Shown: positions 27,471-35,767 of the stretch, in pieces | Layout: every line of letters starts with the position of its first letter | Position numbering within the stretch: position 1 is the first letter of the stretch | DNA from: Gammaproteobacteria bacterium | GTDB taxonomy: Bacteria; Pseudomonadota; Gammaproteobacteria; Methylococcales; DRLZ01 | Direction: 5' to 3' | DNA: 52,140 nt | Assembly: GCA_022600935.1 (NCBI GenBank) | Contig: JAHZJL010000020.1 | Coordinates: 1-52,140, forward strand | The notes under the pieces: model-generated | What the model saw: only the letters and a program-made list of their open reading frames with translations | Told to the model about the DNA's origin: nothing | The model's database searches: none | Translations under genes and position numbers: made by a program

Positions 27471-27500
27471 ACTCAGTACTAAAAATAGTACGATTTGTAT

Positions 27501-28655
27501 TTAAACAGAGGCCTTGATTGCGTCGACCTTGTTTGTGGCTTCCCATGGTAATGCAATATCGTCTCGACCGAAGTGCCCGTAGCTCGCTGTTTGACGATAA
27601 ATCGGTTGAATCAGGTTCAACATATTCAACAAACCATATGGACGCAGATCGAACAATTCTTTAACGATGGCCTCGATTCTGGCATCGTCGATCTTTCCTG
27701 TACCAAAGGTATCGATTGTCACAGAAGTTGGTTCTGCAACTCCAATCGCATAGGAAATCTGGATTTCGCAGCGCTCCGCCAGACCGGCGGCTACAATGTT
27801 TTTAGCGACATATCGACCTGCATAAGCTGCTGAGCGGTCGACCTTGGATGGATCTTTTCCAGAAAATGCTCCGCCACCATGACGCGCCATACCACCATAA
27901 GTATCCACGATAATTTTACGACCTGTGAGGCCACAGTCACCAACAGGTCCACCGATCACAAAATTACCCGTAGGGTTGATGTGATATTGTGTATTGCTGT
28001 GCAGCCATTCAGCAGGAAGAACCGGCTTGATGATCTCTTCCATCACGCCTTCGTGCAAATCAGTTTCACTGATATCCTCATCATGTTGAGTTGACAATAC
28101 AACGGCATCAATCCCTACCGGCTTATTGTCCTCATATTTGAATGTCACCTGGCTTTTAGCATCCGGGCGCAACCACTTCAACCCGCCTGCCTTGCGAACT
28201 TCAGCTTGTTTTAAAACCAGTCGATGAGCATAGGCAATTGGCGCCGGCATCAACACATCAGTTTCATTGGTCGCATAGCCGAACATCAAACCCTGGTCAC
28301 CTGCCCCCTGATCCTCTTTTCTGGCACGATCAACACCTTGAGCGATATCTGGCGACTGGCGCCCCAATGCGTTTAGAACTGCACAATTGTGGCCGTCAAA
28401 ACCCACATCCGAATTGTCATATCCGATTGAATTGACGACATCACGAACCAGCGATTCATACTCAATGTTGGCTGTTGTGGTAATTTCACCAGCAAGCACA
28501 ACCATACCAGTTTTAACCATGGTTTCACATGCCACACGAGCATGTGGGTCCTGCGCGATGATTGCATCCAGAATGGCATCAGATATCTGATCTGACATTT
28601 TGTCCGGGTGACCTTCGGATACTGATTCCGATGTGAAAATAAAATTCTTATTCAC
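27501..28655 (-). CDS. metK: S-adenosylmethionine synthetase
   Basis: MetK makes SAM from methionine and ATP. The 384-residue protein has [66 protein letters not shown] and [19 protein letters not shown], the full set of family signatures including catalytic His and Asp residues. It lies upstream of ahcY on the same strand. The SAH riboswitch begins about 30 nt after its stop, so ahcY may be expressed both by readthrough and separately. Confidence 0.98.
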   Translation of the reverse strand: MNKNFIFTSESVSEGHPDKMSDQISDAILDAIIAQDPHARVACETMVKTGMVVLAGEITTTANIEYESLVRDVVNSIGYDNSDVGFDGHNCAVLNALGRQSPDIAQGVDRARKEDQGAGDQGLMFGYATNETDVLMPAPIAYAHRLVLKQAEVRKAGGLKWLRPDAKSQVTFKYEDNKPVGIDAVVLSTQHDEDISETDLHEGVMEEIIKPVLPAEWLHSNTQYHINPTGNFVIGGPVGDCGLTGRKIIVDTYGGMARHGGGAFSGKDPSKVDRSAAYAGRYVAKNIVAAGLAERCEIQISYAIGVAEPTSVTIDTFGTGKIDDARIEAIVKELFDLRPYGLLNMLNLIQPIYRQTASYGHFGRDDIALPWEATNKVDAIKASV

Positions 28656-28734
28656 AATGATAATGCCTCTGTGTTTTTAATAGAGATTGCGTTAATCTGT
28701 TTTCGTTATTGGGAATGTATTAAACAAACGAGTA

Positions 28735-28763
28735 ATTATACCATAGCTGATTATTCTTATTAA
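28735..28763 (-). promoter_or_regulatory. Putative extended -10 promoter of metK
   Basis: On the minus strand TTAATA (28758-28763) and a perfect TATAAT (28735-28740) are spaced by 17 bp. The -10 is preceded by TGG, giving an extended -10 (TGnTATAAT). It lies 80 nt upstream of the metK ATG. I see no SAM riboswitch in the leader. Confidence 0.6.
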
Positions 28764-29224
28764 AGGCTATACAAAATACTTGAGTGTGAACTGAGACTCA
28801 AACCAAACTGAGTCACGACAATCAGTTGAGCATGCTGTCGTTTTGGTAACAAGGACGTACCCGAAAGCATGTTTTCTTCTGATCGAACTGCGACAAATGG
28901 TGATTTGGCAAAACACCATTGCAGACTGTGACAGGTTTCTATTATCAACAGGACAATAACACCTGTTCAAACAACTCAGTTGCCGGAACACAATGAATTG
29001 CAATGATTTATTTCAATTCTGAGATTTAGGGCATGACATGATTTCGACTGTCAACCAGAGTGATTGGTCAAAAACATGATGTTGAGAAAAAGAGTCGTGC
29101 TGTTAAAGCAAGTGGAGCATTACTTGAACGGCGCCAACATTCAGTTGATGTTAACACCAACTGAAAGTCTATTATTTTTTAGGTGGCTATACATTCTATC
29201 CGTGAATATCAAGCGAATAACGTC
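28764..29224 (+). other. Intergenic region without a confident gene; plus-strand terminator-like hairpin
   Basis: About 460 nt lie between the metK promoter and the end of rsd. ORFs on the minus strand here look incidental. On the plus strand TTCAGTTG (29140-29147) pairs with CAACTGAA (29158-29165) and a T-rich run follows (29174-29180), as in an intrinsic terminator, although no annotated plus-strand gene ends there. A short plus-strand frame ends at the hairpin, with a possible GTG start and about 31 codons. The region may hold a small RNA or a gene remnant. Confidence 0.35.
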
Positions 29225-29686
29225 CTAATCCAGTAACGACTTGATCAACTGATCTTCAAGCTCAATCCTGGACGCAAGGCTTTCACCAAGTGACGACAGG
29301 TCTTTGGTCAATTCTTTCTCTCGGACTTCCTTGCGAAGGTCTTCGTATTTATCATTGAAGGCAATGGCATGATCTGTCAATTCAACCAGGCGTGGATACA
29401 CCAGTTTGGCGACATCCAACACATTCTGCCTGCGTTCGTTACCTTCAGCTATGCGCTGATAAATACCGATGTGAGCAATCGAGATATACTCGATCATAAC
29501 CTGACAGAAATTTTTGATCTCGGAATCTTTCGGCAGATCATCGTTTGCTTCATCTTTCAGAGCAAACTGACAATACATGGACCACATATGTTGCCGCTAT
29601 TTTAAAAGCGACTCAATCATCGATCTGGTTTTAGTCCGTCGCTGCGAAAAATCTTGTGCTTGTATTCCCATAGCCATCGATCCCAT
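29225..29686 (-). pseudogene. rsd: Rsd/AlgQ-family anti-sigma-70 regulator interrupted by an in-frame TAG
   Basis: The reading frame from ATG 29686 to the stop at 29225 encodes a 152-residue Rsd/AlgQ-like protein, close to the family's roughly 158-160 residues. A single TAG at 29597-29599 interrupts it after 29 residues. Conserved parts on the 3' side include IKNFCQVMIEYISIAHIGIYQRI and LASRIELEDQLIKSLL. The short 5' part also fits the family: RSMIESLLK, stop, RQHMW aligns with E. coli KLVDRWLHVRKHLL. A GAGG Shine-Dalgarno stands 7 nt before the upstream ATG, and none is obvious before the internal ATG (29587). Rsd binds sigma-70 and favours alternative sigma factors in stationary phase. The gene may be a fresh pseudogene, a truncated 120-residue form, or a sequencing error. 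Confidence 0.78.
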
Positions 29687-29801
29687 ACATTATCCTCAAT
29701 GTGAGTAACCAATCGCTTTGATCAGTTACGATCCAGTAGAATACCTACTTGGTTATTTAATGTAAATCAATCTATTCGACAAAATGTGGAGTGAAGACTG
29801 A

Positions 29802-30626
29802 ATGCCACAGAACATATCAGTGATTATACCAACCTATAATCGTGCAAAACTGTTAAGCCGGTCACTAAATTCCGTATTGCAACAAACATGCCCCCCCTCT
29901 GAAATAATTGTAGTCGACGATGGCTCAACTGACTATACAGAACAACTCATCAAGCATGACTACCCGCAAGTCATCTATCATCATCAACCACAGCTGGGGG
30001 TGAGCGCCGCCCGTAATCAAGGGATACAACTGGCCAGTCACTCCTGGCTGGCTTTTCTGGATTCAGACGATGAATGGTTACCGGACAAGCTCCAGAAACA
30101 GCAAGCCATGATTGGCGGAAATTCTAATGTAAAAATTTGTCATAGCGATGAAATCTGGGTACGCAACGGTATTCGAGTCAACCCACATTTAAAACATCAA
30201 AAAAAAGGTGGCTGGATTTTTCAGCATTGTCTGCCGCTGTGTGCAATCTCACCTTCTGCAGTGTTGATTCATCGATCTGTATTCGATACTGTCGGGATGT
30301 TTGATGAATCCTTACCAGCATGTGAAGATTATGATTTATGGCTGAGAATGACGTGTCAATATCCGGTCTGTTATATCGATCAACCACTGATCAAAAAATA
30401 TGGTGGGCATGACGATCAACTATCCAGACAATATTGGGGCATGGATCGGTTTCGCATTCAGTCAATCGTGAATATACTCGACCATCAACAATTATCGCTA
30501 CAGGACAGATTGGCCGCTCACCGGATTCTGCATAAAAAATTATTGATTTATATACAAGGTGCGCTAAAACGGAACAAATCCGAAGAAGCTATGAAATATC
30601 AACAAATTCAGCGGCGTTTTGAATGA
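29802..30626 (+). CDS. Family 2 glycosyltransferase
   Basis: The 274-residue GT-A protein begins ISVIIPTYNRAKLLSRSLNSV and has VVDDGSTDYTEQL, GVSAARNQGIQLA and the DSD metal-binding motif in LAFLDSDDEWLPDK, followed by ACEDYDLWLRM. No membrane segments are visible, so it is a soluble cytoplasmic enzyme that probably decorates an envelope glycan. A GGAG stands about 10 nt before the ATG. The stop overlaps the next gene's ATG (ATGA). Donor and acceptor cannot be told from sequence. Confidence 0.88.
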   Translation: MPQNISVIIPTYNRAKLLSRSLNSVLQQTCPPSEIIVVDDGSTDYTEQLIKHDYPQVIYHHQPQLGVSAARNQGIQLASHSWLAFLDSDDEWLPDKLQKQQAMIGGNSNVKICHSDEIWVRNGIRVNPHLKHQKKGGWIFQHCLPLCAISPSAVLIHRSVFDTVGMFDESLPACEDYDLWLRMTCQYPVCYIDQPLIKKYGGHDDQLSRQYWGMDRFRIQSIVNILDHQQLSLQDRLAAHRILHKKLLIYIQGALKRNKSEEAMKYQQIQRRFE

Positions 30627-31453
30627 ACAACTCTGAGCATCGGTTTTCGATTCATTTGATCGCTGCACTTGACTGTGAAGCCAAACCGCTGATATCAAAC
30701 TACCAGCTTAAACGCTGTATCGATGACAGCGCATTTGCTGTATTTCGAAATGATACGATGACCTTGACTGTATCCGGGGTTGGCAAACTGGCGGCAGCCA
30801 ATGCTGTCGGTTATACCCAGGGGCGTTATGGTTTTGGGCAATCCGGGGCCTGGTTGAACATAGGCATTGCAGGGCATCCGGATCTGGATATCGGGGAATG
30901 CAGAATTGCACATAAAGTCCTTGATTCAGAGACAAATACAAGCTGGTACCCCGCTCTGCTCCCTGGTCATATTAACACCTCTGAACTGGTCTGCGTGAGC
31001 CAGGCCGAAACAGAATATCTCGATGATTCAATGTATGACATGGAGTCTGCTGGATTTATTTCATCTGCTACTCGCTTCCAGACTCAGGAACTGGTTCACA
31101 GCCTGAAAATCATTTCAGACAATCATAACAACCCGGTATATCGTTTCGATAAAAAAACTGTCACCAGCCTCATAACAGATCGCATTGATACGATTGATTG
31201 CATAATCAACGAACTCGACAATCGTAGTCAATACATCAGAAACAATTCGCTGGAACTAGTCGAGACGTTTAATCAGACCTGGCATTTCTCAAGACATCAA
31301 TATACACAATTAAATCAACTCTTGAATAACTGGAGTTGCATGTCTCCAAACACGTTGCCAGAGCCAGAGAATCTGAAGCACCTGACACATTCCAAACAAG
31401 TCATTGCCTGGTTAAAAGAACAGGTCGCACAGGTGCCTGTACGATTTGATTAA
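30623..31453 (+). CDS. Nucleoside phosphorylase / MTA-SAH nucleosidase-like protein
   Basis: The 276-residue protein belongs to the PNP/UDP phosphorylase superfamily. It shows LIAALDCEAKPLI at the N-terminus, VSGVGKLAAANAVGY, NIGIAGHPDLDIGE and the ribose-binding DMESAGFISSATRF, which corresponds to the ME(G/S)A motif of the family. The final 80 residues are extra and helical. The substrate is unknown: it may be an adenosine-type nucleoside or a glycan-linked compound, given the translational coupling (ATGA overlap) to the upstream GT2 gene. Homologues are usually annotated only as phosphorylase superfamily. Confidence 0.72.
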   Translation: MNNSEHRFSIHLIAALDCEAKPLISNYQLKRCIDDSAFAVFRNDTMTLTVSGVGKLAAANAVGYTQGRYGFGQSGAWLNIGIAGHPDLDIGECRIAHKVLDSETNTSWYPALLPGHINTSELVCVSQAETEYLDDSMYDMESAGFISSATRFQTQELVHSLKIISDNHNNPVYRFDKKTVTSLITDRIDTIDCIINELDNRSQYIRNNSLELVETFNQTWHFSRHQYTQLNQLLNNWSCMSPNTLPEPENLKHLTHSKQVIAWLKEQVAQVPVRFD

Positions 31454-31497
31454 ACTGACTGCATCTGGAAACAACCATGAATTGCATTCTGGAACAG

Positions 31498-32172
31498 TCA
31501 TTCTCTGGGTCCAAATAAAGCTGTTCCGATCCGTACCATCGTTGCACCTTCCACTATCGCCGCTTCCAGATCGGAAGACATTCCCATTGACAATGTATCC
31601 ATACTTGCAGATCGATATTGATTGAACAAACTGTTGGCCTGTTTGAATATGTAGCGTTGTTCACTGTGGCTTTCTGTTCGTTTCGGGATAAACATCAATC
31701 CTCTCAATACCACCCCTGACAATTGTCCGACCTGTTCAATCAATGCAGGAATATGATCAGGAATAACCCCGTGCTTGCTTGTTTCATGACTAATATTGAC
31801 TTGCAAACAGATATTCAGCGGCGCTAATTGTGGACGTCTCTGCTCACTGAGTCGGCGGGCGATTTTCAGCCGGTCCACGCTATGGACCCACGAAAAGTGA
31901 TTGGCAATGGCCGCAGTTTTATTGGATTGAACCGGACCGACAAAATGCCAGCAAAGCGGTACATGAGACAGTGCTTTTTGCTTTACCAAAGCTTCCTGAA
32001 CATAACTTTCAGCGAAGTGAAATTGACCGGCACGCCAGGCATCCAGCATCACATCCACTGATTTGGTTTTACTGACTGCAATCAGCTTTACCTCCCCGGG
32101 ATTGCGTCCGGCCTGCGCAGCAGAAATGTCAATTCGTTGTTTGACTACAGTCAAGTGTCTTGCAATCGTCAT
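31498..32172 (-). CDS. yggS: YggS-family PLP homeostasis protein
   Basis: The 224-residue PLP-binding TIM-barrel protein has LIAVSKTKSVDVM with the PLP lysine, FAESYVQEALVK (usually FGENyvqE), WHFVGPVQSNK, NISHETSKHG, GLMFIP and the C-terminal LSMGMSSDLEAAIVEGATMVRIGTALFG. It maintains the pyridoxal phosphate pool rather than acting as a known enzyme. It is divergent from pilT, as in many gammaproteobacteria. Confidence 0.95.
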   Translation of the reverse strand: MTIARHLTVVKQRIDISAAQAGRNPGEVKLIAVSKTKSVDVMLDAWRAGQFHFAESYVQEALVKQKALSHVPLCWHFVGPVQSNKTAAIANHFSWVHSVDRLKIARRLSEQRRPQLAPLNICLQVNISHETSKHGVIPDHIPALIEQVGQLSGVVLRGLMFIPKRTESHSEQRYIFKQANSLFNQYRSASMDTLSMGMSSDLEAAIVEGATMVRIGTALFGPRE

Positions 32173-32252
32173 CTCAAGCAGTTTCTGATCTCTTGACTAT
32201 ACTTGGTATCAAAGCAATACACCACAAACACCAAGGGTTACGGTACTACATA

Positions 32253-33287
32253 ATGGATATCGCAGAATTACTTGCATTTTCAGTTAAAAACAACGCATCC
32301 GATTTACATCTGTCAGCAGGACTTCCACCGATGATTCGTGTCGATGGAGATATCAGACGAATCAATGTCGATCCGTTCGAGCACAAGCAAGTCCATGCCA
32401 TGATTTACGATATTATGAACGACAAGCAGCGTCGTGACTACGAGGAATTTTTTGAAACTGATTTCTCGTTTGAACTGCCTGGCGTCGCTCGTTTTCGTGT
32501 TAATGCGTTCAATCAGAATCGGGGAGCGGCAGGAGTGTTCAGAACAATTCCTTCCAAAATCCTTACCCTGGATGATCTGAAGTGTCCGAAATTTTTTGCA
32601 GATATCACTGAAAAACCAAAAGGAATCATTCTGGTTACAGGACCCACCGGTTCCGGCAAATCAACCACGCTGGCGGCAATGATCGACTATGTCAACAGCT
32701 CACGATATGAACATATTCTGACCGTGGAAGACCCGATTGAATTCGTTCATCAAAGCAAAAAATGTCTGATCAACCAGCGCGAAGTCCACCGCGATACACA
32801 TGGTTTTAACGAAGCATTACGTTCAGCACTGCGTGAAGATCCGGACATTATCCTGGTTGGTGAAATGAGAGACCTGGAAACCATTCGTCTGGCATTGACA
32901 GCAGCCGAAACAGGCCATCTGGTGTTTGGTACATTACATACCAGCTCCGCCGCCAAAACTATTGATCGTATCATCGATGTGTTCCCGGCTGCTGAGAAAG
33001 ACATGATTCGCGCCATGTTGTCGGAATCACTGCAAGCAGTTATTTCTCAAACTCTGTTGAAAAAAGTTGGCGGAGGACGCGTTGCTGGACATGAAATCAT
33101 GGTCGGAACACCGGCAATCAAAAACCTGATCCGTGAAGCCAAGGTTGCGCAAATGTACTCTGCAATTCAAACCGGACGCAAAGACGGCATGCAGACTCTG
33201 GATCAATGTTTGACTGAACTGGTTCAGCAACATTTAATCACTAAACAAACAGCGCGTCCTCGGGCTATCGATAAAAATCTGTTTTAA
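32253..33287 (+). CDS. pilT: Type IV pilus retraction ATPase PilT
   Basis: The 344-residue hexameric ATPase depolymerises type IV pili and powers twitching. It shows MDIAELLAFSVKNNASDLHLSAGLPP, Walker A GPTGSGKSTT, the Asp box VEDPIEFVHQ, Walker B ILVGEMRDLETI and the His box TGHLVFGTLHTSSA, plus AIRNLIRE-like KNLIREAK. The ATG at 32253 is the family start. A longer ORF reaching 32160 overlaps yggS and adds a non-homologous leader. pilU follows after 72 nt. Confidence 0.97.
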   Translation: MDIAELLAFSVKNNASDLHLSAGLPPMIRVDGDIRRINVDPFEHKQVHAMIYDIMNDKQRRDYEEFFETDFSFELPGVARFRVNAFNQNRGAAGVFRTIPSKILTLDDLKCPKFFADITEKPKGIILVTGPTGSGKSTTLAAMIDYVNSSRYEHILTVEDPIEFVHQSKKCLINQREVHRDTHGFNEALRSALREDPDIILVGEMRDLETIRLALTAAETGHLVFGTLHTSSAAKTIDRIIDVFPAAEKDMIRAMLSESLQAVISQTLLKKVGGGRVAGHEIMVGTPAIKNLIREAKVAQMYSAIQTGRKDGMQTLDQCLTELVQQHLITKQTARPRAIDKNLF

Positions 33288-33359
33288 GACAGGGATCAAT
33301 CAAGGTCTATAACAGTTCAGACAACTATTACACAGTATCAAGCGCACGGCACTCATTCT

Positions 33360-34490
33360 ATGGATATACAAGCACTACTGGCATTAATGTCAGAAAAAAA
33401 AGCATCTGACTTGTTTATTTCTGTTGGCAAACAACCCTCAATCAAAGTCGATGGGACGATTTATCCTGTCGGAAAGAAAAAGCTGACTCCGGAGGATTCC
33501 CGTGAGTTAATTTTGAGCGCAATGTCACCCAGTCAGCGCGCCGAACTGGAAACAATCAAGGAAGCGAATTTTGCGATCAGCACATCGAATGTCGGGCGTT
33601 TTCGTGCCAGTGCATTTATACAGCGTGATACAGTGGGAATGGTGGTGCGTCGAATCGTCAGCGAAATTCCATCGACTGAAGACTTGTTCCTGCCTAAATC
33701 TTTAAAAAACCTGGTCATGCAAAAACGTGGCCTGGTGCTGTTTGTGGGCGCGACGGGAACCGGTAAATCAACGTCTCTGGCTTCTTTAATCAAACATCGA
33801 AATCTGAACAGCAGTGGCCATATCATCACTATTGAAGATCCACTGGAATATATTCATAACCACGAAGGATGCATCGTCACTCAGCGTGAAGTGGGACTGG
33901 ACACTGAGTCCTATGAAATTGCTCTGAAAAACACATTGCGACAGGCTCCGGACGTGATTCTGATCGGGGAAATCAGAACCCGTGAAACCATGCAACATGC
34001 CATCACGTTTGCGGAAACCGGTCATTTGTGTCTGAGTACTCTGCACGCCAGTAATGCCAACCAGGCATTGGATCGTATCCTGCATTTTTTTCCCGAAGAA
34101 ATGCATCGCCAGGTGTTTATGGATTTATCACTCAATTTACGTGGTATTGTCGCTCAACAATTGGTCAAACGCGCCGATGGCAAGGGTCGTTATGCTGCGG
34201 TAGAAATCCTGCTCAATACACCGTTGGCAAGTGACCTGATCAGAAAAGGTGAAGTCCACAAATTGAAAGAATTGATGAAGCAATCGCGTGAACAAGGCAT
34301 GCAGACTTTCGATCAACACTTATATGATTTATACAAGCAAGGCAGAATCACATACGAAGATGCGTTACGTTCGGCAGATTCCATGAATGAAGTCAGACTG
34401 ATGATTAAACTCGGTGACTCAACTGGAGAGGATCCAACCAACTGGAGTAATGATGACAATGAACTGCTGTTGGTCTCTAACGAGGAATAA
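33360..34490 (+). CDS. pilU: Type IV pilus retraction ATPase PilU
   Basis: This 376-residue PilT paralogue has SDLFISVGKQPSIKVDG, Walker A GATGTGKSTS, IEDPLEYIHNHEGC, Walker B ILIGEIRTRETM and TGHLCLSTLHASNANQALDRI, followed by the longer C-terminal tail typical of PilU. PilU supports PilT-driven retraction under load. Its place directly behind pilT is the usual arrangement. Confidence 0.96.
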   Translation: MDIQALLALMSEKKASDLFISVGKQPSIKVDGTIYPVGKKKLTPEDSRELILSAMSPSQRAELETIKEANFAISTSNVGRFRASAFIQRDTVGMVVRRIVSEIPSTEDLFLPKSLKNLVMQKRGLVLFVGATGTGKSTSLASLIKHRNLNSSGHIITIEDPLEYIHNHEGCIVTQREVGLDTESYEIALKNTLRQAPDVILIGEIRTRETMQHAITFAETGHLCLSTLHASNANQALDRILHFFPEEMHRQVFMDLSLNLRGIVAQQLVKRADGKGRYAAVEILLNTPLASDLIRKGEVHKLKELMKQSREQGMQTFDQHLYDLYKQGRITYEDALRSADSMNEVRLMIKLGDSTGEDPTNWSNDDNELLLVSNEE

Positions 34491-34623
34491 TGTCCAGGTA
34501 TTCCCCGAATAAAGTTGCTGAGACCCTTCTTTTACCCTTTTTTTACAATGAGATTTTGAAAGCGATTCGTCAATTTATACTACAATACTGATTCCATCGA
34601 TTTTTAATTCAGGACCCTCGATC

Positions 34624-35115
34624 ATGAGAATCAGCAGTCGCCTAGCTTTCTTTCTGGCTTCTTTGTTTTGCTTTGCGGCATTGGGTGTTGCCGCTTATTT
34701 CCAGTTTGTTGAAGAACTGGAACCCTGCCCTTTATGTATCACCCAACGTTTATTTATTCTGGCTGTCGGATTGGTTTGTTTGATTGCAGCTATCCATCAT
34801 CCCTCCAAAACTGGAAAAACCATTTACTCAATCATGGCCTCAGTATTCGCTTTTGGCGGAATGCTGGTGTCTGCCCGACATGTCTGGATTCAAAATCTTC
34901 CGGCTGAGGAAGTTCCCACTTGCGGGCCGGGATTATCATACATGATCAAAAATTTTCCGTTGACTCAAACCATCGAAGCAATGCTTAGTGGGACAGGTGA
35001 ATGTGCCGATATTTTATGGACATTCCTCGGTCTAAGCATCCCAGCCTGGACATGTATAGCATTCCTGGCATTATTCGTCTGGAATGTGCTGATCAGCAGA
35101 GGACGATTCAGCTGA
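34624..35115 (+). CDS. dsbB: Disulfide bond formation protein DsbB
   Basis: The 163-residue inner-membrane protein has four hydrophobic helices. It has the first redox pair in ELEPCPLCITQR (CxxC) and the second pair in the large periplasmic loop (PTCGPGLS and GTGECADILW). DsbB reoxidises DsbA and passes electrons to quinone. It stands alone between pilU and the priA leader. No dsbA is in the window. Confidence 0.96.
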   Translation: MRISSRLAFFLASLFCFAALGVAAYFQFVEELEPCPLCITQRLFILAVGLVCLIAAIHHPSKTGKTIYSIMASVFAFGGMLVSARHVWIQNLPAEEVPTCGPGLSYMIKNFPLTQTIEAMLSGTGECADILWTFLGLSIPAWTCIAFLALFVWNVLISRGRFS

Positions 35116-35767
35116 GTTCTGCTTGCATCTGATAACAAGGCGTTTTTAAACTCCAGTTAGTGAGTCGCTTGGTTGTCCTTTTCTACAGGTGCATAATTCT
35201 TTAATTTTTATGCCAACGCAGCGAAATCAGTCTGCGTAAGTCACTCAAGTTTTCAAACAATCGGGTTATATTTTCAACATCCATTGATTTCAGATCATCC
35301 AGTGTCTGGAGCAGTTCATGATGGATTAAAGAGTTTTTTGGTGTATCTGGGTGAATTGAACTGGATGAACTATTAAATTGTTATTTGACGCTATCAAGTC
35401 ATGCTGTGACAAAAATATGACGTTTACCCACTGTTACATCTACTTTTGAAAGATTCATCTCATTAAACTTATTCACAAATTTGCTTGATCTTGTTTGTTG
35501 TACTGATTGAATATAAATTGTTAACAGCCTAAACCCAGCACCAAACCAAACTTATCATATATCTTATTGAATATTAATGTTATTTTTGTTTTTCACTCAA
35601 GATTGACCAAAAACTTAACAATACCGCTAACTATCAATATTAATACATGCTGGAATCAGTTAACCTCAAGTTACTCACAAAGTTATCCACAGATTCTGTG
35701 GATAACAACCCCTCTTGTCGACTTGTCAAAACATTGACGAAATAGTGTGTGATTTGACCCATTCTGC
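35116..35767. other. AT-rich 650-nt gap between dsbB and priA; possible short ORF remnant
   Basis: On the minus strand a frame stays open from 35380 to a TAA at 35201. Its composition looks coding (it includes LQTLDDLKSMDVENITRLF and ends LRWHKN), but the only ATG is at 35284, giving 27 residues. It may be a gene remnant, and I do not recognise it. The right half (35400-35710) is AT-rich and carries DnaA-box-like sites described separately. Confidence 0.35.
35469..35706. promoter_or_regulatory. DnaA-box cluster upstream of priA (candidate DnaA-controlled or origin-like region)
   Basis: TTATTCACA (35469-35477) matches the relaxed DnaA box. TTATCCACA (35683-35691) and TGTGGATAA (35697-35705) are perfect consensus boxes facing each other inside a perfect 12-bp inverted repeat with one central base (35682-35706). 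TTACTCACA (35671-35679) is a weaker copy. The 200 bp to the left are AT-rich. The palindrome ends 62 nt before the priA ATG, so DnaA might control priA. A replication origin or DnaA-titration site is possible but unproven. Confidence 0.55.

Noticed and set aside
28767..29003. 78-codon minus-strand ORF between metK and rsd
   Set aside because: Cysteine-rich, atypical composition, no ribosome binding site, and it overlaps another equally poor ORF in a different frame.
29597..29599. TAG as a general sense codon in this genome
   Set aside because: Other genes such as prmC and the desaturase end in TAG at the expected C-terminus, so TAG works as a normal stop here.
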